DNA of 7,171 nucleotides, taken from a bacterium. GTDB lineage: Bacteria > Planctomycetota > UBA1135 > UBA2386. Each line of letters opens with the position of its first letter. Positions within the stretch are counted from its first letter, which is position 1. The notes beneath the pieces were generated by a model that saw nothing but the letters and a program-made list of their open reading frames with translations, was not told where the DNA came from and did not search any database. The position numbers and the translations under genes were made by a program. Below are positions 1-6,154 of the stretch, one piece after another. The stretch is from contig DRKG01000072.1 in assembly GCA_011051855.1 (NCBI GenBank), positions 1 through 7,171 on the forward strand, in the 5' to 3' direction.

Positions 1-133
1 GGCGTGGCCGTGGCCACGCCGAGCACTCTGCCAAGGAGTTCGCGGAGCGAGCGGACGCTGCAGGCGGCCGCCTGACGCTGCATGGGCGTGGATTGTGCGT
101 GCCGGGGGTGCTGGTTCATGCATAGATCGGGCT
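1..133 (+). repeat. Left arm of a long inverted repeat (133 bp)
   Basis: This stretch matches the reverse complement of 7027-7159 with about 8 mismatches in 133 positions and no gaps; similarity stops abruptly just after the CATAGATCGGG segment. Three dyads lie within it: 1-20 (9-bp arms GGCGTGGCC and GGCCACGCC around GT), 38-52 (GTTCGC, loop GGA, GCGAGC) and the perfect palindrome CAGGCGGCCGCCTG at 61-74. The outer end coincides with the window edge, so the repeat may continue further left. The inner end lies a few bases beyond the stop codon of the sulfotransferase gene. It reads as a non-coding dispersed repeat. Its nature (transposon end, MITE-like element, structured RNA or terminator-containing repeat) cannot be decided from here. 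Confidence 0.9.
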
Positions 134-138
134 AAGGG

Positions 139-1674
139 TCACACGCGCGCGCGTTCGGCCAAGTGGCGGAATGGCGTGCGGCGCAGCCCGGCGGCGATCT
201 CGTCCCAGTTGCTGACGAGGTCACGCGCGTCACGCGCGCCGGTCTTGCGGGAACTGGTTTGGAGGGGCCTGCGCTCGACCTCCAGGAAGTCCAGCGCACG
301 GCCGCTCTGTTCGGCCGGTGCGGCGGCGAGTTCTTCGTAGCTCATTTCGAGCACCGGCAGATGCGCGAACGTGGCCGCCGCGCGCTCTTCCTGCAGTTGC
401 TGCCAGAGGAAGTCCTGCAGGGTCGTGTGCAGCGCGAGTTCGACTTGGCGTGGGCCCTGCGGTCGGGTTTGGCGGTCACTGCGCGTTGCGTACCAGCTTC
501 CCGACTCGACGGCGCGCACGTGGGAAACCCAGCGCGCCAGTCGGTCCCGGCGTGTCAGGTGGATGACCCGCAGATCGGGCACGGCGACGAGGTGGTCGAT
601 CAGTCGGTTGTCGATCACGCCGTGGTAGTAGAGCAGTTTGAATCCGACGTGGGACTTGCCGCCCTGCGCGGCGCGCCGGATCAACTCGATGTGGAAGGCG
701 CGCGGATCCTCGGCGCGCAGCTTGCGCAGGTCGTCGGCGTCGGCGTCGGCGGTGGCAGCGTCGAGCCCGTCGATGACGCCGCGCTGCATCAGCGTGGGAT
801 TGAACAGCTCGCCATAGCTCTGGATCGCGGCGTGCGAGTTGAGCATGTTGACCAGCATGTTCGACCCCGTGCGTTCGGTGCCGAGCACGAGGAATGGCTT
901 TGCGGGCAGGTCGCGCAGCGGCTCGCGCGGCGTCGAGACGAAGGTCGGGAGCTCGTTGGTGCGGCGTTGGCGGCCGGCGGCGGCGAGAGCGGCGACGCGG
1001 TCGAACAGGTCGGGTGCGTCGAGGTCGACGGTCGAGCCCGCCGGTGCCCGGCGGCGGGCGAGATCGGCGATGCCGGCTGCGCGCGCCGGTGCCCCCAGAA
1101 TCAGCAGTTCGGTCTCGGCCAGGTGCCATTGCCAGAGCAGCGGCGTGGCGCCGTCCTCGGGTGGGCGCGGCAGGACCAACACCCGCGGGATCCCGAGCAG
1201 GCGATGGGCGATCGAAGCGGCGGTGCTGCCTTCGTAGTGCGAGTAGGACAGCAGCAGGTCGGGTGCCCACGCCGCCGCCAGGCGGGCCAGGCTGAACGCC
1301 CAGCGGGTTGCGTGGTGCTCGCGCGGGTCGGCGGGTTCTTCGAACTCGTTGCGGATGTCGGTGAGCAGTTGTCGCGTCTGCTCGGGCATCGTGCGCTCGA
1401 AGTGATCGATGTCGGCGCGGGCGGCGTTGGCGTTGGTCGGTGCGATCATCGAGCGCGCGAGCAGCTCGTGGACGTGTTCGCCGTCTCCCTCGAGAAGAGT
1501 TTCCGGGATGCCGTGGTGGAAGAAGCGAACGTCGGCATCGACCTGCCGGCACAGGTCGATGATCCGCGCCAGGATGTGCTGGTCGTGGCCGGCCGGGAAC
1601 CTGCTGCTGGTGAAGACCGCGATCCGCGTGCGTGGCGAACGCTCCAAGAACCGGTTCTCTCGTGTCTCGCTCAT
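139..1674 (-). CDS. Glycosyltransferase-like N-terminal domain fused to a PAPS-dependent sulfotransferase
   Basis: A 511-residue protein from the ATG at 1674. The C-terminal half is a sulfotransferase that should transfer sulfate from PAPS to a hydroxyl, probably on a glycan or glycolipid. It has a 5'-phosphosulfate loop (FLVLGTERTGSN, 261-272), a following GELF segment whose Glu289 could be the catalytic base as in Stf0-type enzymes, a 3'-phosphate-binding segment (VIHLTRRDRLARWVSH, 370-385, Ser384) and a typical C-terminal segment (SRKTGARDARDLVSNWDE, about 475-492). Residues 17 to about 225 look like the N-terminal Rossmann half of a GT-B glycosyltransferase: an opening IAVFTSSRFPAGHDQH, then SHYEGSTAASIAHRLLGIPR at about 145-164. 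No second GT half, where the sugar nucleotide binds, is visible. No signal peptide is seen, so it is probably cytoplasmic. No Shine-Dalgarno precedes either candidate start; a GTG at 1752 would add 26 low-complexity residues and was not preferred. The sulfotransferase call is firm; the acceptor is unknown. Confidence 0.88.
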   Translation of the reverse strand: MSETRENRFLERSPRTRIAVFTSSRFPAGHDQHILARIIDLCRQVDADVRFFHHGIPETLLEGDGEHVHELLARSMIAPTNANAARADIDHFERTMPEQTRQLLTDIRNEFEEPADPREHHATRWAFSLARLAAAWAPDLLLSYSHYEGSTAASIAHRLLGIPRVLVLPRPPEDGATPLLWQWHLAETELLILGAPARAAGIADLARRRAPAGSTVDLDAPDLFDRVAALAAAGRQRRTNELPTFVSTPREPLRDLPAKPFLVLGTERTGSNMLVNMLNSHAAIQSYGELFNPTLMQRGVIDGLDAATADADADDLRKLRAEDPRAFHIELIRRAAQGGKSHVGFKLLYYHGVIDNRLIDHLVAVPDLRVIHLTRRDRLARWVSHVRAVESGSWYATRSDRQTRPQGPRQVELALHTTLQDFLWQQLQEERAAATFAHLPVLEMSYEELAAAPAEQSGRALDFLEVERRPLQTSSRKTGARDARDLVSNWDEIAAGLRRTPFRHLAERARV

Positions 1675-1736
1675 GGGGATCGGGGCCCACGACGCAGGAT
1701 GGCGGTGGGGGAATGCACGCGAGGGTGCGCGGCGCA

Positions 1737-1765
1737 AGTGGACGCCGCCCACGAAGGCACGTCAA
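1737..1765 (-). promoter_or_regulatory. Possible sigma-70-like promoter for the sulfotransferase gene
   Basis: On the minus strand TTGACG (1765-1760) is followed after 17 bases by TCCACT (1742-1737). The first box matches the -35 consensus at five of six positions; the second is a weak -10. It would give a leader of roughly 55 bases before the ATG at 1674. It lies in the 157-bp divergent gap shared with the cytochrome gene. Confidence 0.25.
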
Positions 1766-1817
1766 GAGGCGCGCGCGCCCTGCCGCTGGCTGGTGAAGCC
1801 GTTCTCCGGTGGCCTGC

Positions 1818-1823
1818 TATGCT
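1818..1823 (+). promoter_or_regulatory. Putative -10 box TATGCT of the cytochrome gene
   Basis: TATGCT ends 8 bases before the ATG at 1832, so transcription would begin at about 1830 and leave almost no leader. No Shine-Dalgarno sequence is present. A near-identical box (TACGCT, followed by the same GSC bases) precedes the barrel gene at 6982-6987 at nearly the same distance, which raises its credibility. No clear -35 box is seen. Confidence 0.4.
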
Positions 1824-1831
1824 GGCACGGC

Positions 1832-4114
1832 ATGCATGGTCCTTGCGGGATGTTCGGGTTTGGCGAGAACGCTCCCTGGTGGTTCGTCGGGGTCTGGTTG
1901 GCGGCGACGCTGCCCGCACAAGAGTCGGCGGTCCCAGCCCACGTCGACCAGTTCGTGCAGGACCACTGCGTCACTTGCCACGGCGAGGACAAGGTCAAGG
2001 GAGCTCTCGACCTGACCGTGCCAGCGGCGGGTCCGGTCGAGGCGTTGTGGCGGTGGAGTCGCATGCGCGAGCGGGTGCAGGCGTATGAGATGCCGCCGAT
2101 CGATGCGAGCGAGGTGACTCCGGCCGAGCGCCTGCGGTTCGTCGATTGGGTCGAGGAGCTGCTGCAGCGCGAAGTGCCGGAGCTGCCGGAGGATCCCGGG
2201 CGAGTCACGGTCCGACGATTGAGTCGCGGGCAGTGGCAGAATGCGATCACCGACCTGTTTGGTGTCGCCGCGCCGATTGCCGGTCTGCCGGCCGACGACC
2301 TCGGCTACGGCTTTGATTCGATCGGCGACGCGTTGACCTTTTCGACCCTGCATCTGGAGAAGTACCTGGCCGCGGCGAAGGCGGTGGCCCGCGAGGTGTT
2401 CCACGGCGAGGGTGCCGGGGCGCCCGCGGAACGGCACTTTGCGGCGGGCGCCATGCAGTTGGTCGGCGGCCGTGGTGCGACGATGCGTGGGGACCATGCG
2501 CACATGTTCACGCGCGCCACCGTGCGGCAGGTGGTCGAGCTGCCGCGCGCGGGGCGCTATCGCCTGCAGGTGATCGCGGCCGGGCAACTCGCCGGCAGCG
2601 AGCCGCCGCGCATGCGCCTTTCCGTCGATGGGCGCGAAGTCCGCACGTTCGACGTCGACCGTGGCTCGCCGATGGAGTGCACGTTCGAACTGCCGTTGCC
2701 GGGAGGCCGCCGCACGTTCGCGATCAGCTTCGTCAACGACTACTACGACCCGAAGAATCCGGATCCCGCCCAGCGCGATCGCAACCTGCGCGTCGACGAA
2801 CTGGTCGTCACGGGGCCGGTGGATCCGCGCCCGGAGCCGGCTCAACAGGCGTGGTTGCGAGCTGGAATACGCGGCCGCGACGACGCCGCGAAGTTGCGCA
2901 CGACGGTGCGCACCCTGTTGCCGAAGCTGTGGCGGCGGCGACCGACGGCGGCGGAGCTGCGGCGGTTGCAGCGCGCCGGCCGCCAGCGGTTGCGCGACGG
3001 GGCATCGCTGGCCGAGGCACAGCGCTACGTGCTGACGGCTGCCCTGGTGTCGCCGCACTTCCTGTTCCGAATCGAACGTGGGCGGCTCTCTGCTACCGAT
3101 CTGGCGGTGCGGCTGTCGTTCTTCCTGTGGGCGAGTGTGCCCGACGACGAACTGCTGCGCTACGCGCGTGCGGGTGGGTTCGAGGGAGAAGAGGATGGTT
3201 GGATCGCGCAGGTGGACCGCATGCTGGCCGACCCGCGCGCGCGGCGACTCGCGAGCGACTTCGCGGCGCAGTGGTTGGAGCTACGTGCGCTCGAGGACCT
3301 GACCCCGGACCCCGAGCGTCTGCCGGGATTCGACCGTGCTCTGCGCGCCTCGTTGCGGCGGCAGACCGAGTTGCTGTTCCTGACCGTGTTGCGCGAAGGC
3401 CGCGACGTGCGGGAACTGCTCGATTGTGGCTTCACGCACGTCGATGCGCGCCTGGCGGGGTGGTACGGGTTGCCGCACGAAGGCCCGGCGGAGGAGTTCG
3501 TCAGGGTGCGGCTGGTCGGGGCTGCGCGCGTGCGGGGCGGCCTGCTCGGCCACGCGGCGATCCATGCGATCACGTCGAATCCGACCCGCACGTCGCCGGT
3601 GCGGCGCGGCAAGTGGATCCTCGACAACTTGCTCGGCCAGGCGCCGCCGCCGCCGCCGCCGGGCAACGGCGCGTTCGCCGACGAGGCGCGCATCGACGAC
3701 GCAAAGACGCTGCGTGAGCAGATGGCGCAGCACCGCGAGCGCAGCAAGTGTGCCGTCTGCCACGTGCGCATGGACATGTTCGGGCTCGCGATGGAGCGGT
3801 TCGACGCGATCGGGCGCTTCCGTCGAGCCGATGGCGGGGGCGAGATCGACGCCAGCGGAGTGCTGCCCGATGGTCGTCGCCTCGACGGCCTGCAGAGCCT
3901 GAAGGATCTGCTGGTAGCCGATCCCGCGTTCGTGCGCACGCTGCTGCACAAGCTGTTTCGTTACGCAGTCGGCCGCGATCTGCGACCGGTTGACCGTCTG
4001 CGCATCGACCTCGCCGCGCGCCGCCTGTGGGCGCAGCCGGTGATCACGCTGCGCGATCTGATCCTGGTGATCGTGCGCGACCCGGCGTTCCGGCGTCAGA
4101 GTGCTGTCGACTGA
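1832..4114 (+). CDS. Exported planctomycete multi-domain cytochrome (DUF1592/DUF1588 family)
   Basis: A 760-residue protein with the standard domain order of this planctomycete family. A hydrophobic export segment (WWFVGVWLAATL, about 16-27) precedes a PSCyt1-type cytochrome domain with CVTCH at 46-50 and a possible distal Met ligand in YEMPP (Met87). Next come DUF1587 (about 125-190, RLSRGQWQNAITDLFG), a beta-rich carbohydrate-binding-like region (about 229-327), DUF1595 (about 360-415), DUF1592 (about 419-548), DUF1588 (about 565-663) with a six-proline linker and a second haem motif CAVCH at 640-644, and DUF1585 (about 685-755). It probably acts outside the cytoplasmic membrane in electron transfer, perhaps linked to complex polysaccharide use; the biochemical role of the family is unproven. 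The start is uncertain: ATG 1832 fits the TATGCT box, ATG 1850 shortens the n-region, and GTG 1793 would add a basic residue the signal otherwise lacks. The usual DUF1552 partner gene is not next to it. Confidence 0.92.
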   Translation: MHGPCGMFGFGENAPWWFVGVWLAATLPAQESAVPAHVDQFVQDHCVTCHGEDKVKGALDLTVPAAGPVEALWRWSRMRERVQAYEMPPIDASEVTPAERLRFVDWVEELLQREVPELPEDPGRVTVRRLSRGQWQNAITDLFGVAAPIAGLPADDLGYGFDSIGDALTFSTLHLEKYLAAAKAVAREVFHGEGAGAPAERHFAAGAMQLVGGRGATMRGDHAHMFTRATVRQVVELPRAGRYRLQVIAAGQLAGSEPPRMRLSVDGREVRTFDVDRGSPMECTFELPLPGGRRTFAISFVNDYYDPKNPDPAQRDRNLRVDELVVTGPVDPRPEPAQQAWLRAGIRGRDDAAKLRTTVRTLLPKLWRRRPTAAELRRLQRAGRQRLRDGASLAEAQRYVLTAALVSPHFLFRIERGRLSATDLAVRLSFFLWASVPDDELLRYARAGGFEGEEDGWIAQVDRMLADPRARRLASDFAAQWLELRALEDLTPDPERLPGFDRALRASLRRQTELLFLTVLREGRDVRELLDCGFTHVDARLAGWYGLPHEGPAEEFVRVRLVGAARVRGGLLGHAAIHAITSNPTRTSPVRRGKWILDNLLGQAPPPPPPGNGAFADEARIDDAKTLREQMAQHRERSKCAVCHVRMDMFGLAMERFDAIGRFRRADGGGEIDASGVLPDGRRLDGLQSLKDLLVADPAFVRTLLHKLFRYAVGRDLRPVDRLRIDLAARRLWAQPVITLRDLILVIVRDPAFRRQSAVD

Positions 4115-4117
4115 TCA
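4112..4117. other. Abutting convergent stop codons (TGATCA)
   Basis: The TGA of the cytochrome gene (4112-4114) and the TGA of the GH3 gene on the opposite strand (4117-4115) touch with no base between them, forming the palindrome TGATCA. No hairpin or T-run separates the genes, so each transcript must end inside or beyond the coding region of the other. Confidence 0.9.
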
Positions 4118-5629
4118 TCGCTTCGGGATCGTGCGCCGCAGTTCGGCGAGTTGCGCTGCATCGAGCACACGCGGCACCTTGTGCTGGCCGCCGATCTTGC
4201 CGCGACGCTTCATGAACGCGAGGAACGTGCCCGGCGGCAGGGGTTCGACGGCCGGCGGCAGCAGGCCGTAGGTGCGGTGGGTCGCGTAGTCTTCGTTGCC
4301 CTGCTGCAAGGTCTCGTCGAGTCGGCGGGCGAACCGCGCAAGGTCGTCGGGTTCACGGTGGAACTCGATCATGTAGGCATGGCCGCCCATTGGCTGGCCG
4401 GGTTCCGGGAACCGCACGCCGACCGCGAACTCGTGCACGACCGCGCCGGTGCCGGCGGCTGCGGCCGTGATCGCCCGTTCGAGTTCGCCGCCGCTTATGT
4501 GCTCGCCGAAGCCGTTGAGCGTGTGGGCGGTGCGCCCGGCGAACACCAGCCGCAGCGGGTCGATACCGGTGAAGCGCACCAAGTCACCGACCAGGTAGGA
4601 CACGATGCCGGAGTCGGTGGTCAACGCGACCGCGTAGTCGACGCCGGGTTCGACCGCGTCGATCGTTACCCGCCGCGCGTCGGGCTTGCCGAGTTCTTCC
4701 TGCGGCACGAACTCGAAGAACGTGCTGCGGTCGAGCAGCGGCAGCATGCCCGGGTCATCGGTCAGGTCCTGCACCGCGAGCATGCCCCCTTCCGAGGCCG
4801 AGTAGGTGTCCGTGTAGCGCAGTTCGCGGCCGACCAAGGCGCGGCAACGCTCGGCGTAGGGTGCGAACGTCACCCCGCCGTGCACGAACAACTGCAGGTT
4901 CGGCCAGACGTCGGCGAGGCAGGACACGTCGCGGCCGTTCGCACGACAGTGGGCGAGAACCGACTCGCCGAACAGCACGATCCACGACGGCACGCCCGCG
5001 AGCATGCGCAGGTCGACGGCGGCGGTCTGGGCGGCGGCGCGCGCGACCTTCTCCTCCCACGACGGCAGGGCGCGGATGGTCGCGTCGGGTGCGTGCAGTC
5101 CGCGCAGGCAGCGCGGCACGTGCAACGCCATGATGCCGGTGTTGTCGCCGATCCAGACTTCGCCCTCTCGCCGCAGTTGCGTCGAGCCGCCGAGGAACAG
5201 CAGTTTGCCGCCGAACAGGCGGCCGCCACCGGCCGCGAGATGGGGGACCAGCGAGTCGAAGCCGCCGCGCTTGTTGTTGGCGATCGTGTCGGCGCTGACC
5301 GGTAGGAACTTCTCGCCGCTGGTGGTGCCCGAGCTGATCGCCCAGAACTTCGTCAGACCCGGCCAGCAAACGTTGCGCTCGCCGGCGCGCGCGCGGTCCC
5401 ACCACTTCGCCATCGCCTGGTAGTCCATCAGCGGCACCGCCCGCTGCAGATCCTGCGGGTGCTCGACGGCTGCGAGCCCGTGCTCACGACCGAATGCCGT
5501 GTCCCGCATGCGTGCCATCAGCCGCTCGAACACCCGCCGCTGCGGAGCCGCCGGCGAAGACGCGTTGCGGCGCATCGCTCGCAGGCGGCGGCGTGCGATC
5601 TTGGTGGCGATTGCGCCGATCATTCGCAT
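4115..5629 (-). CDS. GH3-family acyl-acid amido synthetase (adenylate-forming)
   Basis: A 504-residue protein of the GH3 family, ATP-dependent enzymes that adenylate a carboxylic acid and pass the acyl group to an amine, classically an amino acid. The three nucleotide-binding motifs are visible: SSGTTSGEK (99-107), YSASEGGML (276-284) and YLVGDLVRFTG (345-355). A C-terminal GKIGGQHKVPRV segment (478-489) holds Lys485 or a near neighbour, in the place of the conserved lysine of the mobile C-terminal lobe. The length is normal for bacterial members and there is no signal peptide, so it is likely cytoplasmic. The start at 5629 is chosen because GAGG lies 7 bases upstream; a second ATG two codons later (5623) is possible. 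The frame stays open far upstream to 6007, but that sequence is low-complexity and overlaps another gene. Substrates are unknown: bacterial GH3 proteins are poorly characterised and no neighbour suggests an acid or amine. Confidence 0.9.
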   Translation of the reverse strand: MRMIGAIATKIARRRLRAMRRNASSPAAPQRRVFERLMARMRDTAFGREHGLAAVEHPQDLQRAVPLMDYQAMAKWWDRARAGERNVCWPGLTKFWAISSGTTSGEKFLPVSADTIANNKRGGFDSLVPHLAAGGGRLFGGKLLFLGGSTQLRREGEVWIGDNTGIMALHVPRCLRGLHAPDATIRALPSWEEKVARAAAQTAAVDLRMLAGVPSWIVLFGESVLAHCRANGRDVSCLADVWPNLQLFVHGGVTFAPYAERCRALVGRELRYTDTYSASEGGMLAVQDLTDDPGMLPLLDRSTFFEFVPQEELGKPDARRVTIDAVEPGVDYAVALTTDSGIVSYLVGDLVRFTGIDPLRLVFAGRTAHTLNGFGEHISGGELERAITAAAAGTGAVVHEFAVGVRFPEPGQPMGGHAYMIEFHREPDDLARFARRLDETLQQGNEDYATHRTYGLLPPAVEPLPPGTFLAFMKRRGKIGGQHKVPRVLDAAQLAELRRTIPKR

Positions 5630-5832
5630 CGCCGTGCCTCGCGGCTTGAGGTCCTTGGCATCGGGAGCGCGAGTCGTGGGTTCACGGGCACTTGGCCGGC
5701 CAGTCTTGCTGACGCGGGATGATTCGCAAGCAGCTTGCCCGGCATGGCGTGGCGAGGCGCCGCTGCTGCCGCTGGGACCGTGATCCGGTGCCACCGGATG
5801 CATTGCGCCGTTCGCGCACGGTCTCGTAACAT
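5620..5832 (-). CDS. Possible small ORF translationally coupled to the GH3 gene
   Basis: A 70-codon ORF starts at ATG 5832 behind the best Shine-Dalgarno sequence in the window (GGAGG at 5842-5838, 5-base spacing). Its TGA overlaps the second candidate ATG of the GH3 gene as ATGA (5623-5620), a layout typical of translational coupling. The predicted peptide is rich in Ala, Arg and Pro and resembles no family I know, and its codon use is poorer than that of the neighbours (several CGA, one AGA, third-position GC about two thirds). It may be a real small gene, a regulatory leader ORF, or untranslated leader with a chance start. The start signal is seen directly; the function is unknown. Confidence 0.35.
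   Translation of the reverse strand: MLRDRARTAQCIRWHRITVPAAAAAPRHAMPGKLLANHPASARLAGQVPVNPRLALPMPRTSSREARRCE
5637..5640 (-). promoter_or_regulatory. Ribosome binding site deciding the GH3 start
   Basis: GAGG on the minus strand lies 7 bases before the ATG at 5629 and 13 before the ATG at 5623, favouring the former. Most other genes in the window have no such site. Confidence 0.5.
5783..5799. promoter_or_regulatory. 17-bp dyad, possible operator
   Basis: ATCCGGTG, one central C, then CACCGGAT form a perfect inverted repeat with 8-bp arms. It lies about 155 bases upstream of the GH3 start, inside the possible small ORF, in the gap between the GH3 gene and the small plus-strand gene. No T-run follows, so it looks more like a protein-binding site than a terminator. 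No regulator gene is nearby. The rest of 5630-5912 shows nothing else recognisable beyond the small-ORF start signal. Confidence 0.35.
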
Positions 5833-5912
5833 GCGTTCCTCCGTGTAGGTCGGCAATCTCGCCTGATCGACCTCGAGAATGGGTCACACGGTCTGCCAGC
5901 AGGTCTCGCCCC

Positions 5913-6128
5913 TTGTCACAGTCTGCTTTCCAACGTCGCGCCTGGGTGCTCGCCCAGGAGGCGCATTCCGCTGCCGACCGCGCGGATGCCCGCATCCTCC
6001 TGCGCATGATCGAAGTCGTGGACCAAGGCGACTACGGTGCACTCGCACAGTTGGTCCAGGCACTGCGCGCTCCCTACCGCGAACGCCTCGGCGAGATTCC
6101 GGCGGAAGCTGAGCGGGGCGAAGCCTAG
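5913..6128 (+). CDS. Small hypothetical helical protein (71 aa)
   Basis: A 71-residue ORF with a TTG start at 5913; the frame is open further upstream but holds no other ATG, GTG or TTG start for at least 90 bases. Third-position GC is about 72%, and the residue pattern (RILLRMIEVVDQGDYGALAQ, then LVQALRAPYRERLGEI) suggests two or three amphipathic helices in a soluble cytoplasmic protein. It has no Cys, no signal peptide and no membrane segment. There is no clear Shine-Dalgarno. The TAG stop sits exactly at the edge of the 6125-6154 palindrome, mirror to the stop of the convergent barrel gene, which supports a real gene end. The family is not recognised; the start codon is the weakest part. 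An internal ATG at 6006 would leave only about 40 residues. Confidence 0.55.
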   Translation: MSQSAFQRRAWVLAQEAHSAADRADARILLRMIEVVDQGDYGALAQLVQALRAPYRERLGEIPAEAERGEA

Positions 6129-6154
6129 CGCGATCCATGCATGGATCGGGCTAG
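6125..6154. terminator. Bidirectional terminator-like palindrome holding both stop codons
   Basis: A 30-bp inverted repeat with 14 of 15 pairs matched; the core CGATCCATGCATGGATCG (6131-6148) is perfect and CTAGC and GCTAG flank it on either side of a single G/G mismatch. The TAG stop of the plus-strand small gene (6126-6128) and that of the minus-strand barrel gene (6153-6151) occupy mirror-symmetric positions. No T-run follows on either side, so if it ends transcription it is not a classical intrinsic terminator. Its right half matches the inner edge of the 133-bp repeat (about 18 of 21 bases at 115-135). Confidence 0.65.

Noticed and set aside
95..133. Both repeat arms can be read as a peptide like RAGGxGSCIDR
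   Set aside because: The frame continues into unrelated sequence on each side, and several differences between the arms change residues. Nothing supports translation.
163..2088. A 641-codon plus-strand open frame antisense to the sulfotransferase gene
   Set aside because: High GC content leaves long antisense frames open. Its translation shows no family features, while the opposite strand carries clear sulfotransferase motifs.
1817..3058. A 413-codon minus-strand frame within the cytochrome gene
   Set aside because: It is very rich in Arg, His and Gln, as expected of a shadow frame, and it lies opposite the DUF1587 to DUF1595 domains.
3640..3662. GCC trinucleotide run as a microsatellite
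   Set aside because: It encodes the proline linker regularly found in DUF1588 domains, so it is explained by the protein.
4151..5305. A 384-codon plus-strand open frame antisense to the GH3 gene
   Set aside because: Its product is low in recognisable motifs, and the minus strand encodes all three GH3 nucleotide-binding motifs.
5630..6007. Extension of the GH3 protein by 126 N-terminal residues
   Set aside because: The extension is low-complexity, unlike any GH3 N terminus, overlaps the small plus-strand gene, and the GAGG site supports the start at 5629.
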